A stretch of 64,000 nucleotides of DNA from Medicago truncatula (Eukaryota > Streptophyta > Magnoliopsida > Fabales > Fabaceae), in NCBI RefSeq assembly GCF_003473485.1, contig NC_053043.1:39966576-40030575 (forward strand). The letters are read 5' to 3'. The notes below the pieces were generated by a model. The model was not told the origin of the DNA. It did not search any database and saw nothing but the letters and a program-made list of their open reading frames with translations. A program made the position numbers and the translations under genes. Positions within the stretch are counted from its first letter, which is position 1; every line of letters starts with the position of its first letter. Below are positions 11,225-21,701 of this stretch, piece after piece.

Positions 11225-11242
11225 ATGGGTTGGTGTTGTTGA
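11225..11242 (+). promoter_or_regulatory. Five-codon upstream ORF in the THE1-like leader
   Basis: An ATG at 11225 opens a frame of five codons ending TGA, 31 bases before the main ATG. If the mRNA leader includes this region the mini-frame could lower translation of the receptor. Conservation could not be assessed. Confidence 0.4.
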
Positions 11243-11273
11243 AGAGGATTTGAGAGAAGCTAAACTAACTACA

Positions 11274-13805
11274 ATGGTGATGATGGTGAAGCTTGTTTTG
11301 GTTGTTGTTACTATTCTTATTGCATTTTTGGTGAATGTGTCATTTGCCTTATACACACCTCATGATAATTATCTAATTGCTTGTGGTTCATCCAAAAGTA
11401 TAAACTTTCAAGATCGTGTATTTGTCCCTGATTCACAGCATTCTACATTAGTGTTGAAAACTGGAAATTCAGTTGTTGTTGGTAGTTCAAATTCAAGTGT
11501 TGTTCCATCTCCAATTTACCAATCAGCTAGGATTTTCACTGAGAGAGGTTCTTATAGATTTGATGTTCAACAAGGTAGGCATTGGATTAGGCTATATTTT
11601 TATCCTCTTCCAAACAGTTTACATAATTTGACTTCAGCTTCTGTGACAGTTGTTAGTGATGATTTTGTTCTATTAAGCAACTTCACTTTTAGAAACTATA
11701 GTGATTCTTATATGTTTAGGGAGTATGCTATCAATGTAACCTCTGATACCTTGACTGTAACCTTCATTCCTTCGAATGGTTCCGTTGCTTTTGTCAATGC
11801 AATTGAAGTTGTTTCAATGCCGGACGATTTGTTTGTCGATCAGGCATTGGCACTTCGTCCATTGGCCCCTTTTAATGGTCTTTCCGAACTTGCTTTCGAA
11901 ACCGTTTACCGTTTGAACATAGGAGGAGCCTTGCTTACTGCCGAAAATGACACGTTGGGAAGGACTTGGGAGAATGATCAGAAATACCTTCATGTGAACA
12001 GTTCGGTCACTAATGTGTCGGTCAGCCCTACAAGCATTAAGTATCGACCGGGCGTTACTGCTGAGACAGCACCTAATTGGGTCTATGCTACTGCGGAAGC
12101 AATGGGGGATGCAAATGTAGCCAATTCAAATTTCAACATAACTTGGGTTTTCCCTGTAGATCCAAATTTCTCCTATTTTGTTCGGCTGCACTTTTGCGAT
12201 ATTATTAGCATGGCGATGAACACGTTAGTTTTCAATGTGTTCGTAAATACTGATATAGCGATTGGAAGCCTTGACCTCTCATCTTTGACAAATGATTTGG
12301 CTTTGCCTTACTATAAGGACTTTGTTTCCAATGCAACATCGGACAACACTTTGACGGTAAGCGTCGGTCCTGATACGATGGCAGACATTACAAATGCAAC
12401 TATGAATGGATTGGAGATAATGAAAATCAGCAATGCATTGAAGAGCTTGGATGGACTTTCGTCGGTCAAGAGTTTGCTTCCCAGTTCAAAATCAAAAAAG
12501 AACAAGATAGGAATCATCATTGGCTCTGCTGCTGGTGCTGTTGTTGCCTTTGCTTTTGTTGGTTTGTGTGTTTGCTTGTTGGCGAGGAGAAAATCAAAGT
12601 CTTCTCCCCAAGAGGGTGGTCATTCATGGCTGCCATTGCCCTTATATGGGAATTCTCAAACAATTACAAAAATGTCAACAACTTCACAGAAGAGTGGAGG
12701 AACTGCAAGCTTCATTTCTTCGACGAATCTCGGACGGTTCTTCACTTTCCAAGAAATCCTAGACGCAACAAATAAATTTGATGAGAAGCTTCTTCTTGGT
12801 GTTGGTGGTTTCGGTAGGGTTTATAAGGGAATCCTTGATGATGGTACCAATGTAGCTGTTAAAAGGGGAAATCCAAGATCCGAACAAGGTCTTGCTGAAT
12901 TCCGAACTGAAATCGAGATGTTATCGAAGCTTCGCCATCGTCATCTTGTGTCTCTAATTGGTTACTGTGATGAGAGGTCAGAAATGATTCTTGTCTATGA
13001 ATACATGGCTAATGGTCCCCTCAGGAGTCATTTGTATGGAACAGATCTACCGCCTTTATCGTGGAAACAACGGCTTGATATTTGCATCGGAGCAGCAAGA
13101 GGTCTTCATTATCTCCACACCGGTGCATCTCAAAGTATAATTCACCGAGATGTAAAGACGACAAACATTCTTTTAGATGATAACTTTGTTGCTAAAGTTG
13201 CTGACTTTGGCCTCTCCAAAACCGGTCCTGCACTCGATCAGACTCATGTTAGCACAGCGGTTAAAGGTAGTTTCGGTTATCTTGATCCAGAATACTTTAG
13301 AAGGCAACAACTCACAGAGAAATCAGATGTTTATTCATTCGGAGTAGTTTTAATGGAAGTGCTATGCACAAGACCGGCGTTGAACCCTGTCCTTCCTAGA
13401 GAACAGGTTAATATAGCCGAGTGGGCGATGAACTGGCAGAAGAAGGGAATGCTTGATCAAATCATGGATCAACAACTTGTCGGGAAGGTCAATCCTGCTT
13501 CGCTTAAGAAGTTCGGGGAGACCGCGGAAAAGTGCTTGGCCGAGTATGGAGTGGATAGGCCATCCATGGGAGATGTTTTATGGAATCTTGAATATGCTTT
13601 GCAGCTCCAAGAAACCTCGTCAGCGCTCATGGAACCGGAAGACAACAGCACGAACCACATTACTGGAATTCAGTTGACACGTCTTGAGAATTTTGAGAAC
13701 AGTGTGAGTATGGTTGATGGAGGCAACTCTGTCACAGACGATGATGCAGAAGACGCTGCTACAAGTGCAGTGTTCTCTCAATTAGTAAATCCACGTGGAA
13801 GATGA
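11274..13805 (+). CDS. THE1: THESEUS1-type receptor-like kinase (CrRLK1L family)
   Basis: THE1 is a plasma-membrane receptor kinase that senses cell-wall integrity and restrains elongation when the wall is impaired. The predicted 843-residue protein has a signal peptide (about 1-25), a tandem malectin-like ectodomain (about 30-390) with NYLIACGSS, GRHWIRLYF, FETVYRLNIGG and RLHFCDI, one transmembrane helix (about 412-434, then ARRK), and a Ser/Thr kinase. Kinase landmarks are the glycine loop GVGGFGRV (from 509), Lys530 in VAVKR, catalytic Asp626 in HRDVK and Asp644 in DFG. The C-terminus SAVFSQLV...PRGR matches Arabidopsis THE1 closely. It is intronless, as usual in this family. The start is the first ATG (ACAATGG context); an in-frame stretch upstream has no ATG. 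The polyA signal AATAAA is at 14082-14087. A fragment of this gene recurs at 18098-18322. Confidence 0.95.
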   Translation: MVMMVKLVLVVVTILIAFLVNVSFALYTPHDNYLIACGSSKSINFQDRVFVPDSQHSTLVLKTGNSVVVGSSNSSVVPSPIYQSARIFTERGSYRFDVQQGRHWIRLYFYPLPNSLHNLTSASVTVVSDDFVLLSNFTFRNYSDSYMFREYAINVTSDTLTVTFIPSNGSVAFVNAIEVVSMPDDLFVDQALALRPLAPFNGLSELAFETVYRLNIGGALLTAENDTLGRTWENDQKYLHVNSSVTNVSVSPTSIKYRPGVTAETAPNWVYATAEAMGDANVANSNFNITWVFPVDPNFSYFVRLHFCDIISMAMNTLVFNVFVNTDIAIGSLDLSSLTNDLALPYYKDFVSNATSDNTLTVSVGPDTMADITNATMNGLEIMKISNALKSLDGLSSVKSLLPSSKSKKNKIGIIIGSAAGAVVAFAFVGLCVCLLARRKSKSSPQEGGHSWLPLPLYGNSQTITKMSTTSQKSGGTASFISSTNLGRFFTFQEILDATNKFDEKLLLGVGGFGRVYKGILDDGTNVAVKRGNPRSEQGLAEFRTEIEMLSKLRHRHLVSLIGYCDERSEMILVYEYMANGPLRSHLYGTDLPPLSWKQRLDICIGAARGLHYLHTGASQSIIHRDVKTTNILLDDNFVAKVADFGLSKTGPALDQTHVSTAVKGSFGYLDPEYFRRQQLTEKSDVYSFGVVLMEVLCTRPALNPVLPREQVNIAEWAMNWQKKGMLDQIMDQQLVGKVNPASLKKFGETAEKCLAEYGVDRPSMGDVLWNLEYALQLQETSSALMEPEDNSTNHITGIQLTRLENFENSVSMVDGGNSVTDDDAEDAATSAVFSQLVNPRGR

Positions 13806-14230
13806 GTTATTTTTCCTGTATCATTGGTTCTGACCATAAGCTGTTAATTATAATGGCTGTTCTGGCCTTGGACAAATTGAAAAGTCATGCTCGATGAATG
13901 AAAGGTTGTTTTCTGTTTCGTTATCACTTTTGTAATTCTTTTTGTTTTTTTTTTTGTTTTGCCTATAAGCAAGTTACCATATAATATTTGAGCAAGTAGG
14001 TGGTTAGAAATTGTATGTAAGTTATTATAAGGTTCTGTTGTATTTTGTATAAGGCAATGAAGAGTTCTTCTTTTACTTTATAATAAAATTTATTTAGAAA
14101 ATGGATCAACTATTCAAAAGGTACTGCTTCTGATAGGTTAACTTGCTTTGCTTTTCTCTTTTCTAGTAATTCCTAAGAGATATACTCTTGAGCTTCTGAG
14201 GAGTTTCTTCACTTTTTTGCTGTTCATTCT
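13806..14230 (+). other. 3' UTR and downstream of the THE1-like gene
   Basis: Non-coding, T-rich, with AATAAA at 14082-14087. This segment, together with the last third of the kinase, is missing from the duplicated copy near 18.3 kb. Confidence 0.6.
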
Positions 14231-14598
14231 TTAATATATGATAAAAAATCTCTTGGAAATTTCCATGCTTGTGCTTATATCAAAATGCAGCAAAAAATTC
14301 CAGTACAAGGTGTTTTCATTCATAATTTCAAGTTTCTTCGATGGTCTTGATCTTATGCATGATATCATAAGGTATGAATTGAGAAAGCCTTCAATATAAT
14401 CAATCACAGTATTCAATCATTTATAGTAAACAAAGTATTACACTTTTTTAATCAATAGGTAAGGTGGTTACAAATAACTTTTTAGCCACTGAGTACATCA
14501 CATGATTTTTTTTTGAGGTACAGCATTCAATCATTTATAAAGGAGAACAAATATATCAATAAAATAATAATAAAGGAAAACAATGGAAAATGCCAAAT

Positions 14599-15919
14599 TT
14601 ATCTTCTGCAAACTATACCATTACCACTGCTGGCACCACCAGTACAATCCATCATACCATATTCAATCTCCATGCCTTCCTGCACTGAATCTTTAGCTGA
14701 AGAGAATATACAAGCAAGACAATCTCCAGAAACAAGGGATGTGGTTCTATACTTTTCTTCCCCTCCAACTACCGGCATTGCCACGCCTGGCTTTGCCGCA
14801 TTTTGAAAATCTGGCTGATAAGTTCTTCCAAGAACTCCTTCAACTTTGGACGATAAACCATAGAATTTGAACTGCACCTCCAAATGAGAGAAACAATCAT
14901 CATCGGGAATCTGATAGTTATGGATTCTACTGTCCTCCTTGGTGACAGGCACCACATTGACTGATATTTCAGCAACTTCTGGGATTGTAACGATGACACT
15001 GTTCTCATTCGATGTTCTCTCGACTCTAAGTTGATTTTCCTCGGATTGCCATGTAGAGAGGTGACCTCCTGGGATTACGAGTTCCTTTCCGTCATAGGAG
15101 AGTTTCAGATGGTCAACTTCGTCATCCCAACTTGATGATGGTGTGGCTTCAATAGAAAAGTTGTGTGAATCAAAGAGGACTCCCAATGCTTGAATCCAAG
15201 TATAATCCCTTGGTCTCCGCTGCGGCCTAAGACCGATAAAACGAGCATTGATTTGAAGGTTCACGTCAGATACTAAGCTGAAGTGCTCATTCCTCCTTCC
15301 ATGGAAGTAGAAAACAATGCCATCCGCACCAACGAACCGAGGGTCCAAGCATGCAGATCCGCGACCATTACAATTTGGTTTACGACCTGCTCTCATATTC
15401 AATATATAATGAACACTTGTTCTATTGCATTATAAATAAACAAAAGAAAAATAGAATCTCAAAACAAAATATGTTCTTTTATGAAATTCACAGGTACTCT
15501 CTTATCATAAGCAATGTGACTGCAATTGATGTTGCATCAGTCCCATTCGACTGTGACTCTCCACAATATCAAGGATCACATAGTGACTGCAACCCTTACT
15601 GCGACCATTATCATAAAAAACAAATGCTAAAAAAATAATATATAAGCAAATGTGTCAAGTATTGAACATAAATAATCTTACTTTTGCACTGAGTTTTGCA
15701 CACAGGAGAATCACAATCAAGATAGCAAACTTTGTCTTTTGGGTTAGCTGGTGATCTTGAAGGGCACTGAGCAGGGCAAGGTAGTTTCTTGAGAAAACAA
15801 CGGCTCTTACGGTTGGTACATGTTTGAGTATCAACATTAATACACATCACACATGATGATACAAAAACAAATAAACACAGAACAAGCATTAAGCATTTGT
15901 TGTTACTTGAGAAATCCAT
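14599..15919 (-). CDS. Root_cap-family secreted protein, copy 1
   Basis: Two exons (15919-15682 and 15386-14599) give 341 residues. The donor is CAAAA|GTAAGA and the acceptor GAGCAG|GTCG, and the junction codon is Ser. Residues 1-26 look like a signal peptide. A cysteine-rich stretch follows (CPAQCPS, CYLDCDSP, CKTQC), then the Root_cap-type domain with ADGIVFYFHGRRNEHFSLVS, INARFIGLRP, WIQALGVLFD and CLACIFSSAKD near the end. Family members are secreted or wall-associated and often root- or seed-expressed; the biochemical role is unknown. Copy 2 is about 4.3 kb to the right in the same orientation with the same exon lengths. Translations differ at only a few positions (for example SSSWDD versus SSIWDD), so the duplication looks recent or both copies are constrained. 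Confidence 0.9.
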
Positions 15920-16535
15920 GATGATAATTTTCTCTTGTTTGAGAGATACAATGAAAGATCAATGTAGCCTCACCTTATATACACTCATTTTTCTAATAGA
16001 AAACTCACCTAGTGGTTATTTTTCTACTGACTTTAACATGAACGTGACTGAGATGAATTGCTGGAATTATTTGTGGCATCTTTTACATTGTCAAAACAAT
16101 TACAAGATAGCAAGAGATAATGAAAGTTGACTTAGTGGTTTAGAATGGAGACAAAGAATTCATGAGAGATTATTATTGACTTTCAACCATGAAATGTGGC
16201 TTTAGGTAATTATGAAATAGTTAACATGCATGAAATTTTGAAAAAGCAAAGTGAAAATGTGCAGTTATATAAAAGATTGGGTGTAGGATAAGTTACGTAG
16301 GGAAAATACATAAATTTGCTATGAACATACATTCAAACTTACGTGTTAAGTGATGTACTTGTCAAGTATTTAAATTGAAAATTAGCTAACTTTATAGATT
16401 TTGTAGACCAAAATCTGCGTTTTGAACTTTGTGTCACTAGTAAGTTTTAGAAGACGCTAAGGATGTGCTATTTTTTTTCGTAGTATTTTTCCCTTTTAAT
16501 CTTGAGTGATTTGTTTCTTAATGAACATTTTAGCT
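15920..16535. other. Shared upstream region of Root_cap copy 1
   Basis: The first 80 bases upstream of the ATG are nearly identical to those of copy 2 (GATACAATGAAAGATCAATG..., with a CTTATATACAC TATA-like element at 15975-15984). Similarity continues to about 16515, matching 20201-21080 apart from a Stowaway insertion in copy 2. No gene is seen. Confidence 0.6.
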
Positions 16536-16539
16536 ATAG

Positions 16540-16850
16540 ATCAATGTGGAGCACTACCGATTAATTCGACTTAAACCACTCAATTAACTCGAAATCGGTA
16601 GATAAGCGACTTGAGGTTAGGCGAGTTTCCTCCCAGCCGAGGGAAGGTTAGGCAAAGGCTATATCAGAGTAACTTAGGATATCGGATTTTTTCTCAAGTC
16701 TACTAACCAATATGTGGGTCTAGAAGATCTCAGACTAAGTCAAAGCTCAATAGAACTTGACAACGAATACGGACACACGTTTCCTGTTTATAACGTCACT
16801 AACCACAAGCGACGATGAGTATGAACACACGTTTAAAGGAAAGTTGCACA
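16540..16850. mobile_element. LTR-like remnant, left part
   Basis: CTCAAGTCTACT, AAAGCTCAATAGAACTTGACAA, CGTCACTAACC and TTAAAGGAAAGTT have counterparts in the same order at about 48750-48905. Together with 17710-18097 this is one interrupted copy of a repeat also present at 48640-49325. It is probably the LTR or internal edge of a retrotransposon; no coding domains are seen. Confidence 0.5.
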
Positions 16851-16851
16851 C

Positions 16852-17309
16852 TATGGACTTTACGTATTAACTAGCGGAAATCGTCGAGGTATTTGTGCAA
16901 ACAGGTATAATCCGTTTAATTGCAGAAATTCTAAAAATGAAAAAAATTAGCAATAATAATTCTAAGTATATGAAAAGAAAAAAAAAAAAAAGAACCCTTT
17001 TTTTGCAATTCCTATGATGCAATTGGAGCTTATCGACAGAAAAGAATAAATTTCGATAGTCCTTTTTGGCTCCGGTGGCGAATAGATCAATGCATTATGT
17101 CTTCAAGAGAAGTTCCTATCGAAGTTCACTATGAATTTTTTGGTACCTATTATGAAATTTATGGGCAATATTTAGTAATAAGAAGTATAAAAAAAAAAAA
17201 AAAAATTTGTTGTATATACATTAGAACCACGGTTGGTCATATTTCTTTTTATCGAGAAATTGAAGAAGCTATACAAGGTTTTTCTCGAGCCTATTCATAT
17301 GGTATCTAA
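16852..17309 (+). pseudogene. rpoC1: Nuclear chloroplast insert: 3' end of rpoC1
   Basis: The C-terminus of the plastid RNA polymerase beta' subunit can be read: [14 protein letters not shown], then [46 protein letters not shown] and [16 protein letters not shown] followed by a stop at 17307-17309. The frame is broken by a shift around the A-rich run near 16940. A second homopolymer (about 17191) sits in the KKK stretch. Because it lies inside nuclear repeat DNA and is damaged, it is a plastid-to-nucleus transfer (NUPT), not a working gene. Confidence 0.9.
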
Positions 17310-17484
17310 TCATATAGATGGTTAGTGTTGATATCCAAGTTAGGTAAATTTATGTTATGATACTGGCGTAAATTCAGGTCAACTAGCATCTTTTCAATTT
17401 TCTACGTGAATAAACATAAAGAAAAGGATGTTTTCCAATCATTCACTCAAATTCATTGTCGAACCGAATCCCACTGAATGGAAT
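17310..17484 (+). other. Chloroplast rpoC1-rpoC2 spacer carried in the insert
   Basis: About 175 bases between the rpoC1 stop and the rpoC2 ATG, in the order and orientation of the plastid rpoB-rpoC1-rpoC2 operon. This shows the insert is one contiguous stretch of plastid DNA. Confidence 0.75.
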
Positions 17485-17709
17485 ATGGAGGTACTTATGG
17501 CAGAACGAGCCAATCTAGTCTTTCACAATAACGTGATAGGTGGAACTGCCATTAAACGACTTATTAGCAGATTAATGGACCATTTTGGAATGACATATAC
17601 ATCACACATCCTGGATCAAGTAAAGACTCTAGGGTTCCGTCAAGCTACTGCTACATCTATTTCATTAGGAATTGATGATATTTTAACAATACCTTCTAAA
17701 GGATGGCTA
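17485..17709 (+). pseudogene. rpoC2: Nuclear chloroplast insert: 5' end of rpoC2
   Basis: The reading [15 protein letters not shown]..., [27 protein letters not shown] and IPSKGWL is the N-terminus of plastid RNA polymerase beta''. Homology stops after codon 75, and the next bases (GATTGGGCAACTCAATGAGGG) rejoin the LTR-like repeat. Only about 5% of rpoC2 is present, so it cannot function. It lies directly downstream of the rpoC1 piece. Confidence 0.9.
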
Positions 17710-18097
17710 GATTGGGCAACTCAATGAGGGAAAACAAACACACTACCCACGAAAATTGTCGAGTGAGACTATACTCTGTAAGCCAAGTCATTTTGGCCAG
17801 CAGGAATAGTTTTGCCTATAAATAACGACTATGTACAATGAATAAAACACACAATCAATCAAACTCAAAGCTATTCTCGCTATTTTATCTATTTTATCCC
17901 TTTATCAATGTGCTTTTATCTCATTTTTAAATACACTTCTTTATCTAGTTAGCAAAATCCCAATTTCAAGTGAACTTAACGCTCTACTGGAGCAGTTAAG
18001 CAACCCCCCGAAGCTCAGGGACATAGTTCATTCTTCAACGTCAATCGTTTGAAGAAAGGGAAACATAGATGAGGACCTCAGCCGATACCTCGGCTAA
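17710..18097. mobile_element. LTR-like remnant, right part
   Basis: AAGTCATTTTGGCC, TTTGCCTATAAATA, ACACACAATCAATCAAA, GGAGCAGTTAA, ATAGTTCATTC and TTGAAGAAAG match the repeat at about 49045-49325. The TATAAATA followed by an AATGAATAAAA-like signal suggests LTR U3/R features. It ends in GGCTAACTTT exactly where the THE1 kinase fragment begins. Confidence 0.5.
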
Positions 18098-18322
18098 CTT
18101 TATTGCTAAAGTTGCCGATTTTAGCCTCTCCAAAACCGGTCTTGAACTCAATCAGACTCATGTGCGCACAACAGTTAAAGGTAGTTTCAGTTATCTTGAT
18201 CCAAAATACTTTAGAAGGCAACAACTCACAGAGAAATTGGATGTTTATTCATTCAGAGTAGTTTTAATGGAAGTTCTATGCACAAGACCGGCGTTGAACC
18301 CTTTCATCCTAGAGAACAAAGT
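18098..18322 (+). pseudogene. Kinase-domain fragment of the THE1-like gene
   Basis: About 225 bp match THE1 bases 13182-13408: KVADFSLSKTG, GSFSYLDPKYFRRQQLTEK, VLMEVLCTRPALNPF. Key residues are ruined (DFG reads DFS, FGYLDPE reads FSYLDPK), and neither end of the gene is present. It is the left edge of the segmental duplication carrying Root_cap copy 2, and its 5' boundary abuts the LTR-like repeat. Confidence 0.9.
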
Positions 18323-18850
18323 TGTACTCATCCAGAGTAAAAAAAATTACATATGCGTCAGTCATTTTGGGACGGAAGGAGTGCATGATAAAAAATCTCA
18401 ATAGAATTTTCCATGCTTGAGCTTGTATCGATATGCAACAGTAGATTTCAATACAGGGTGTTTTCATAATTATAAGTTTCAACAATGATGGTGTTCTTAT
18501 GCATATTATATCATAAGGTATGAGTTGAAGAAGCCTTCCATATAATCACTAGAAAATATAGTTTCAGAACAATAACATTTTGTCCACTGAATATATCCCA
18601 TAACACTTTCTTCTCAGAGTTAACACTTTTAACATAGAAAAACAATGGAAACTGCCAAATTAATACACTTATTCAAAAGGAAATATGGTTACAAAACAAT
18701 AACAATAACAAATCAATACAATTCATACTCAAAAGGAAATATGGTTACAAAACAAAACATTTTGGCCACTGAGTACAACCCACAAACATTTTTTTCTCAG
18801 AGTTACAACTTTCAAACGTAGTTATAGGAAAACAATGGAAGCTACCAAAT
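18323..18850. other. Spacer of the duplicated block
   Basis: From about 18385 the sequence parallels 14240-14600 (TTTTCCATGCTTG, GGTGTTTTCAT, ATATCATAAGGTATGA, GAAGCCTTC). Before that, TTTTGGGACGGAAGGAGT (18364-18381) resembles a Stowaway terminus. CAAAAGGAAATATGGTTACAAAACAA is repeated at about 18674 and 18729. No gene is seen. Confidence 0.55.
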
Positions 18851-20200
18851 TTATCTTCTGCAAACTATACCATTGCCACTGCTGGCACCACCAGTACAAT
18901 CCATCATACCATATTCAATCTCCATGCCCTCCTGCACTGAATCTTTAGCTGAAGAGAATATACAAGCAAGACAATCTGCAGAAACAAGGGATTTGGTTCT
19001 ATACTTGTCTTCCCCTCCAACTACCGGCATTGCCACGCCTGGCTTTGCCGGATTTTGAAAATCTGGCTGATAAGTCCTACCAAGAACTCCTTCAACTTTG
19101 GACGATAAACCATAGAATTTGAACTGCACATCCAAATGAGCAAAACAATCATCATCAGGAATCTGATAATTATGGATTCTACTGTCCTCCTTGGTGACAG
19201 GCACCACATTGACAGATATTTCTGCAACTTCCGGGATTGTGACCATGACACCGTTCTCATTCGATGTTCTCTCGACTCTAAGTTGATTTTCCTCGGATTG
19301 CCACGTAGAGAGGTGACCTTCAGGGATCACAAGATCCTTTCCATCATAAGAGAGCTTCAAATGGTCAACTTCGTCATCCCAAATTGATGATGGTGTGGCT
19401 TCAATAGAAAAGTTGTGTGAATCAAATAGGACTCCCAATGCTTGAATCCAAGTATAATCCCTTGGTCTCCCTTGCGGCCTAAGGCCGATAAAACGAGCAT
19501 TGATTTGAAGGTTGGTGTCAGATACCAAGCTGAAATGCTCATTCCTCCTTCCATGGAAGTAGAAAACAATGCCATCCGCACCAACAAACCGGGGGTCCAA
19601 ACATGCAGATCCGCGACCATTACAATTTGCTTTACGGCCTATTCACATCCAATATATAATGAACACTCACATCCAATATATGATGAACACTCGTTATATC
19701 ACATTATAAACAAAAGAAAAATAGAATCGCAAAACAATTTGTTTTTCTTTTATGAAATTCACATGTTTCTTTTCAGAAATAATCCTATTTGAGATCGGTA
19801 GAACATTAAAGATAAGATCATTTTTAATGAAATTTATTTTTCACAAGAAATCAAACTAACATGCTCTCACTAGGCCAACCTTATTAAATTTATCACAAGA
19901 AAATGCTAAAACCAAATAATATATATGCAAATGTGTCAAGTATTGAACATAAATAATCTTACTTTTGCACTGAGTTTTGCACATAGGAGAATCACAATCA
20001 AGATAACAAACTTTTTCCCTAGGGTTAGCTGGTGATCTTGAAGGACATTGAGCAGGGCAAGGTAGTTTCTTGAGAAAACAACGGCTCTTACGGTTGGTAC
20101 ATGTTTGAGTATCAACATTAATACACATCACACATGATGATACAAATAAAAAGAAAAACAAAACAAACATTAAGCATTTGTTGTTGCTTGAGAAATCCAT
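18851..20200 (-). CDS. Root_cap-family secreted protein, copy 2
   Basis: Exons 20200-19963 and 19638-18851 have exactly the lengths of copy 1 (238 and 788 bases) and encode 341 residues. The splice sites are CAAAA|GTAAGA and GAATAG|GCCG, again rebuilding a Ser codon. The signal peptide, the cysteine-rich stretch and the Root_cap-type domain are all intact. Changes from copy 1 are scattered conservative substitutions (GGHLSTW to EGHLSTW, NSVIVTI to NGVMVTI, EEKYRTTS to EDKYRTKS). The upstream TATA-like CTTATATACAC is kept. The intron differs more than the exons, with a local duplication of TCACATCCAATATATGATGAACACTC-type sequence, which suggests purifying selection on the coding part. Probably functional. 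Confidence 0.9.
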
Positions 20201-20495
20201 GATGATTTTCTCTTGTTTGATAGATACAATGAAAGATCAATGTAGCCTCACCTTATATACACTCATTTTGCTAATAGAAAACTCACCAAGTGGTTATTTT
20301 TCTACTGATTTTAACATGAACGTGAGTGAGATGAATAGTTTGAATTGTATTTAGCATCTTTTACATTGTCAAAACAATTACAATATAGCAAGAGGCAATG
20401 GAGGTTGACTTTTTGGTTTTGAATGAAAACAAAGACTTTATACCGAGAGATTATCATTGACTTTCACTAAATTATTGAACTAAGTTTGTTTAATA

Positions 20496-20705
20496 CTCCG
20501 TCCGTCTCATAAATAATTGAGTCATTTCACTTTTTAATACAATATTAATTACTTTTTCCCTTTATAACTCTAATTAATATTACTTTCACCACTCCCAATT
20601 CAATATATTCTACTTTACAAAATCATTTCTCTCTCTTTCATTTATGCATTTTTCTTAATCTGTATAAAATGAAAAAATGGCTCAATTAAAGTGGGACGGA
20701 GGGAA
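20496..20705. mobile_element. Stowaway-type MITE, 210 bp
   Basis: Ends read TA|CTCCGTCCGTCTCAT and GTGGGACGGAGGGAA|TA, the Tc1/mariner-type Stowaway termini with a TA target duplication. It interrupts the upstream flank of Root_cap copy 2 and is absent from the matching place upstream of copy 1, so it inserted after the duplication. Confidence 0.8.
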
Positions 20706-21080
20706 TATAATTTTATGTAATTACGAAAAATAACATGAAATTATGAGAAAATTAAGTAGGGTTAACATTAAAAAAAAAAGTATAAAACATTAAGTGTGTT
20801 TTTTAGTGTGGAAAATACATGTTTTTCTTTTGAAGTTCATCATATTAACATACATTCGAACTTAAATGTGAAGTGATATTAGTTGTTGAAATATTTAAAA
20901 TAAAAAATAGCTAACTTGGATCCTTGTAAAATTTACACTGTTACGTTATGACAAACGGAGAGTGTTGGATTTTGTGGACAAAAATCCGCGTTTGTAACAT
21001 TGTGTCACTTATAAGTTTTAGAAGAGACTAAGGATGTGCTGTTTATTTTTTATTTTTTTTATTTATCGAGTTTGAGTAAT

Positions 21081-21545
21081 TTGAAGATAAGTGGAGAGGT
21101 AAATAAAGTCAAGTTAATATATGGAAGAACTTAGGTACTACCCATTAATCCAAGTATCTAACTAACCACTTGATTCATAGCACATGGTTCATAGGCAGTT
21201 CTATTCACTCATTTTCATCCTTAGTACTTCCAATGTACACATACCATGTTTCAGTTGTTAACGCGTTGATGGAAGTAATTTTGGAATGGAAATATTGAAT
21301 CCCCAGTGCTACGATTAGAAGGAATAAACAAAACATCAATATTAACTTTGCATGTATCGGTTGGAGGTTTATCCAAATGACGATTTATAATTTTCCTGCC
21401 CTCGTTATAAGATGCATTTGGTTTAGCCAACTCACTATGAACACAATGCGTACACTTAATCACAAATTTCAGCAAATGAACTTTCTCCCATAGATGACTC
21501 CAGAAAGAAAGAAAAAAAAAATCTTTCCTTCCACAATCCATGTAG
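21081..21545. other. Intergenic, no gene seen
   Basis: AT-rich spacer beyond the right edge of the Root_cap duplication. A 96-codon open frame on the minus strand has no recognisable domain and is not called. Confidence 0.4.
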
Positions 21546-21558
21546 AAACATCAAAGAA

Positions 21559-21701
21559 ATGTCATCATCAATTTAATTCAATTGGTAGAGATATTGTTTA
21601 ATATATACACTTGTCGGAGTTTGAACCCTAAACATCTCACTTATTCATCTTTAAAATGTTCATTTCTAACACACGAGGCTACTTGACTAAAAAATCAAAA
21701 T
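21559..21701 (+). mobile_element. SINE-like, tRNA-derived sequence
   Basis: TTCAATTGGTAGAG (box A-like) and GGAGTTTGAACCC (box B-like) are spaced as in tRNA-derived SINEs. ACATCAAAGAA (21548-21558) on the left and ACATCAAAAAA on the right could be an imperfect target-site duplication. Degenerate. Confidence 0.5.

Noticed and set aside
11003..11356. 117-codon minus-strand open frame over the THE1 leader
   Set aside because: Lysine/threonine-rich translation of a T-rich leader on the opposite strand; no domain and overlaps a real gene.
14599..15402. Single-exon reading of Root_cap copy 1 with its own start
   Set aside because: Its first residues come from intron sequence. The spliced model gives a signal peptide and matches copy 2 exon for exon.
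17428..17727. Possible functional rpoC2-like gene
   Set aside because: Only the first 75 codons of rpoC2 are present and the tail is repeat sequence; it is a plastid DNA insert.
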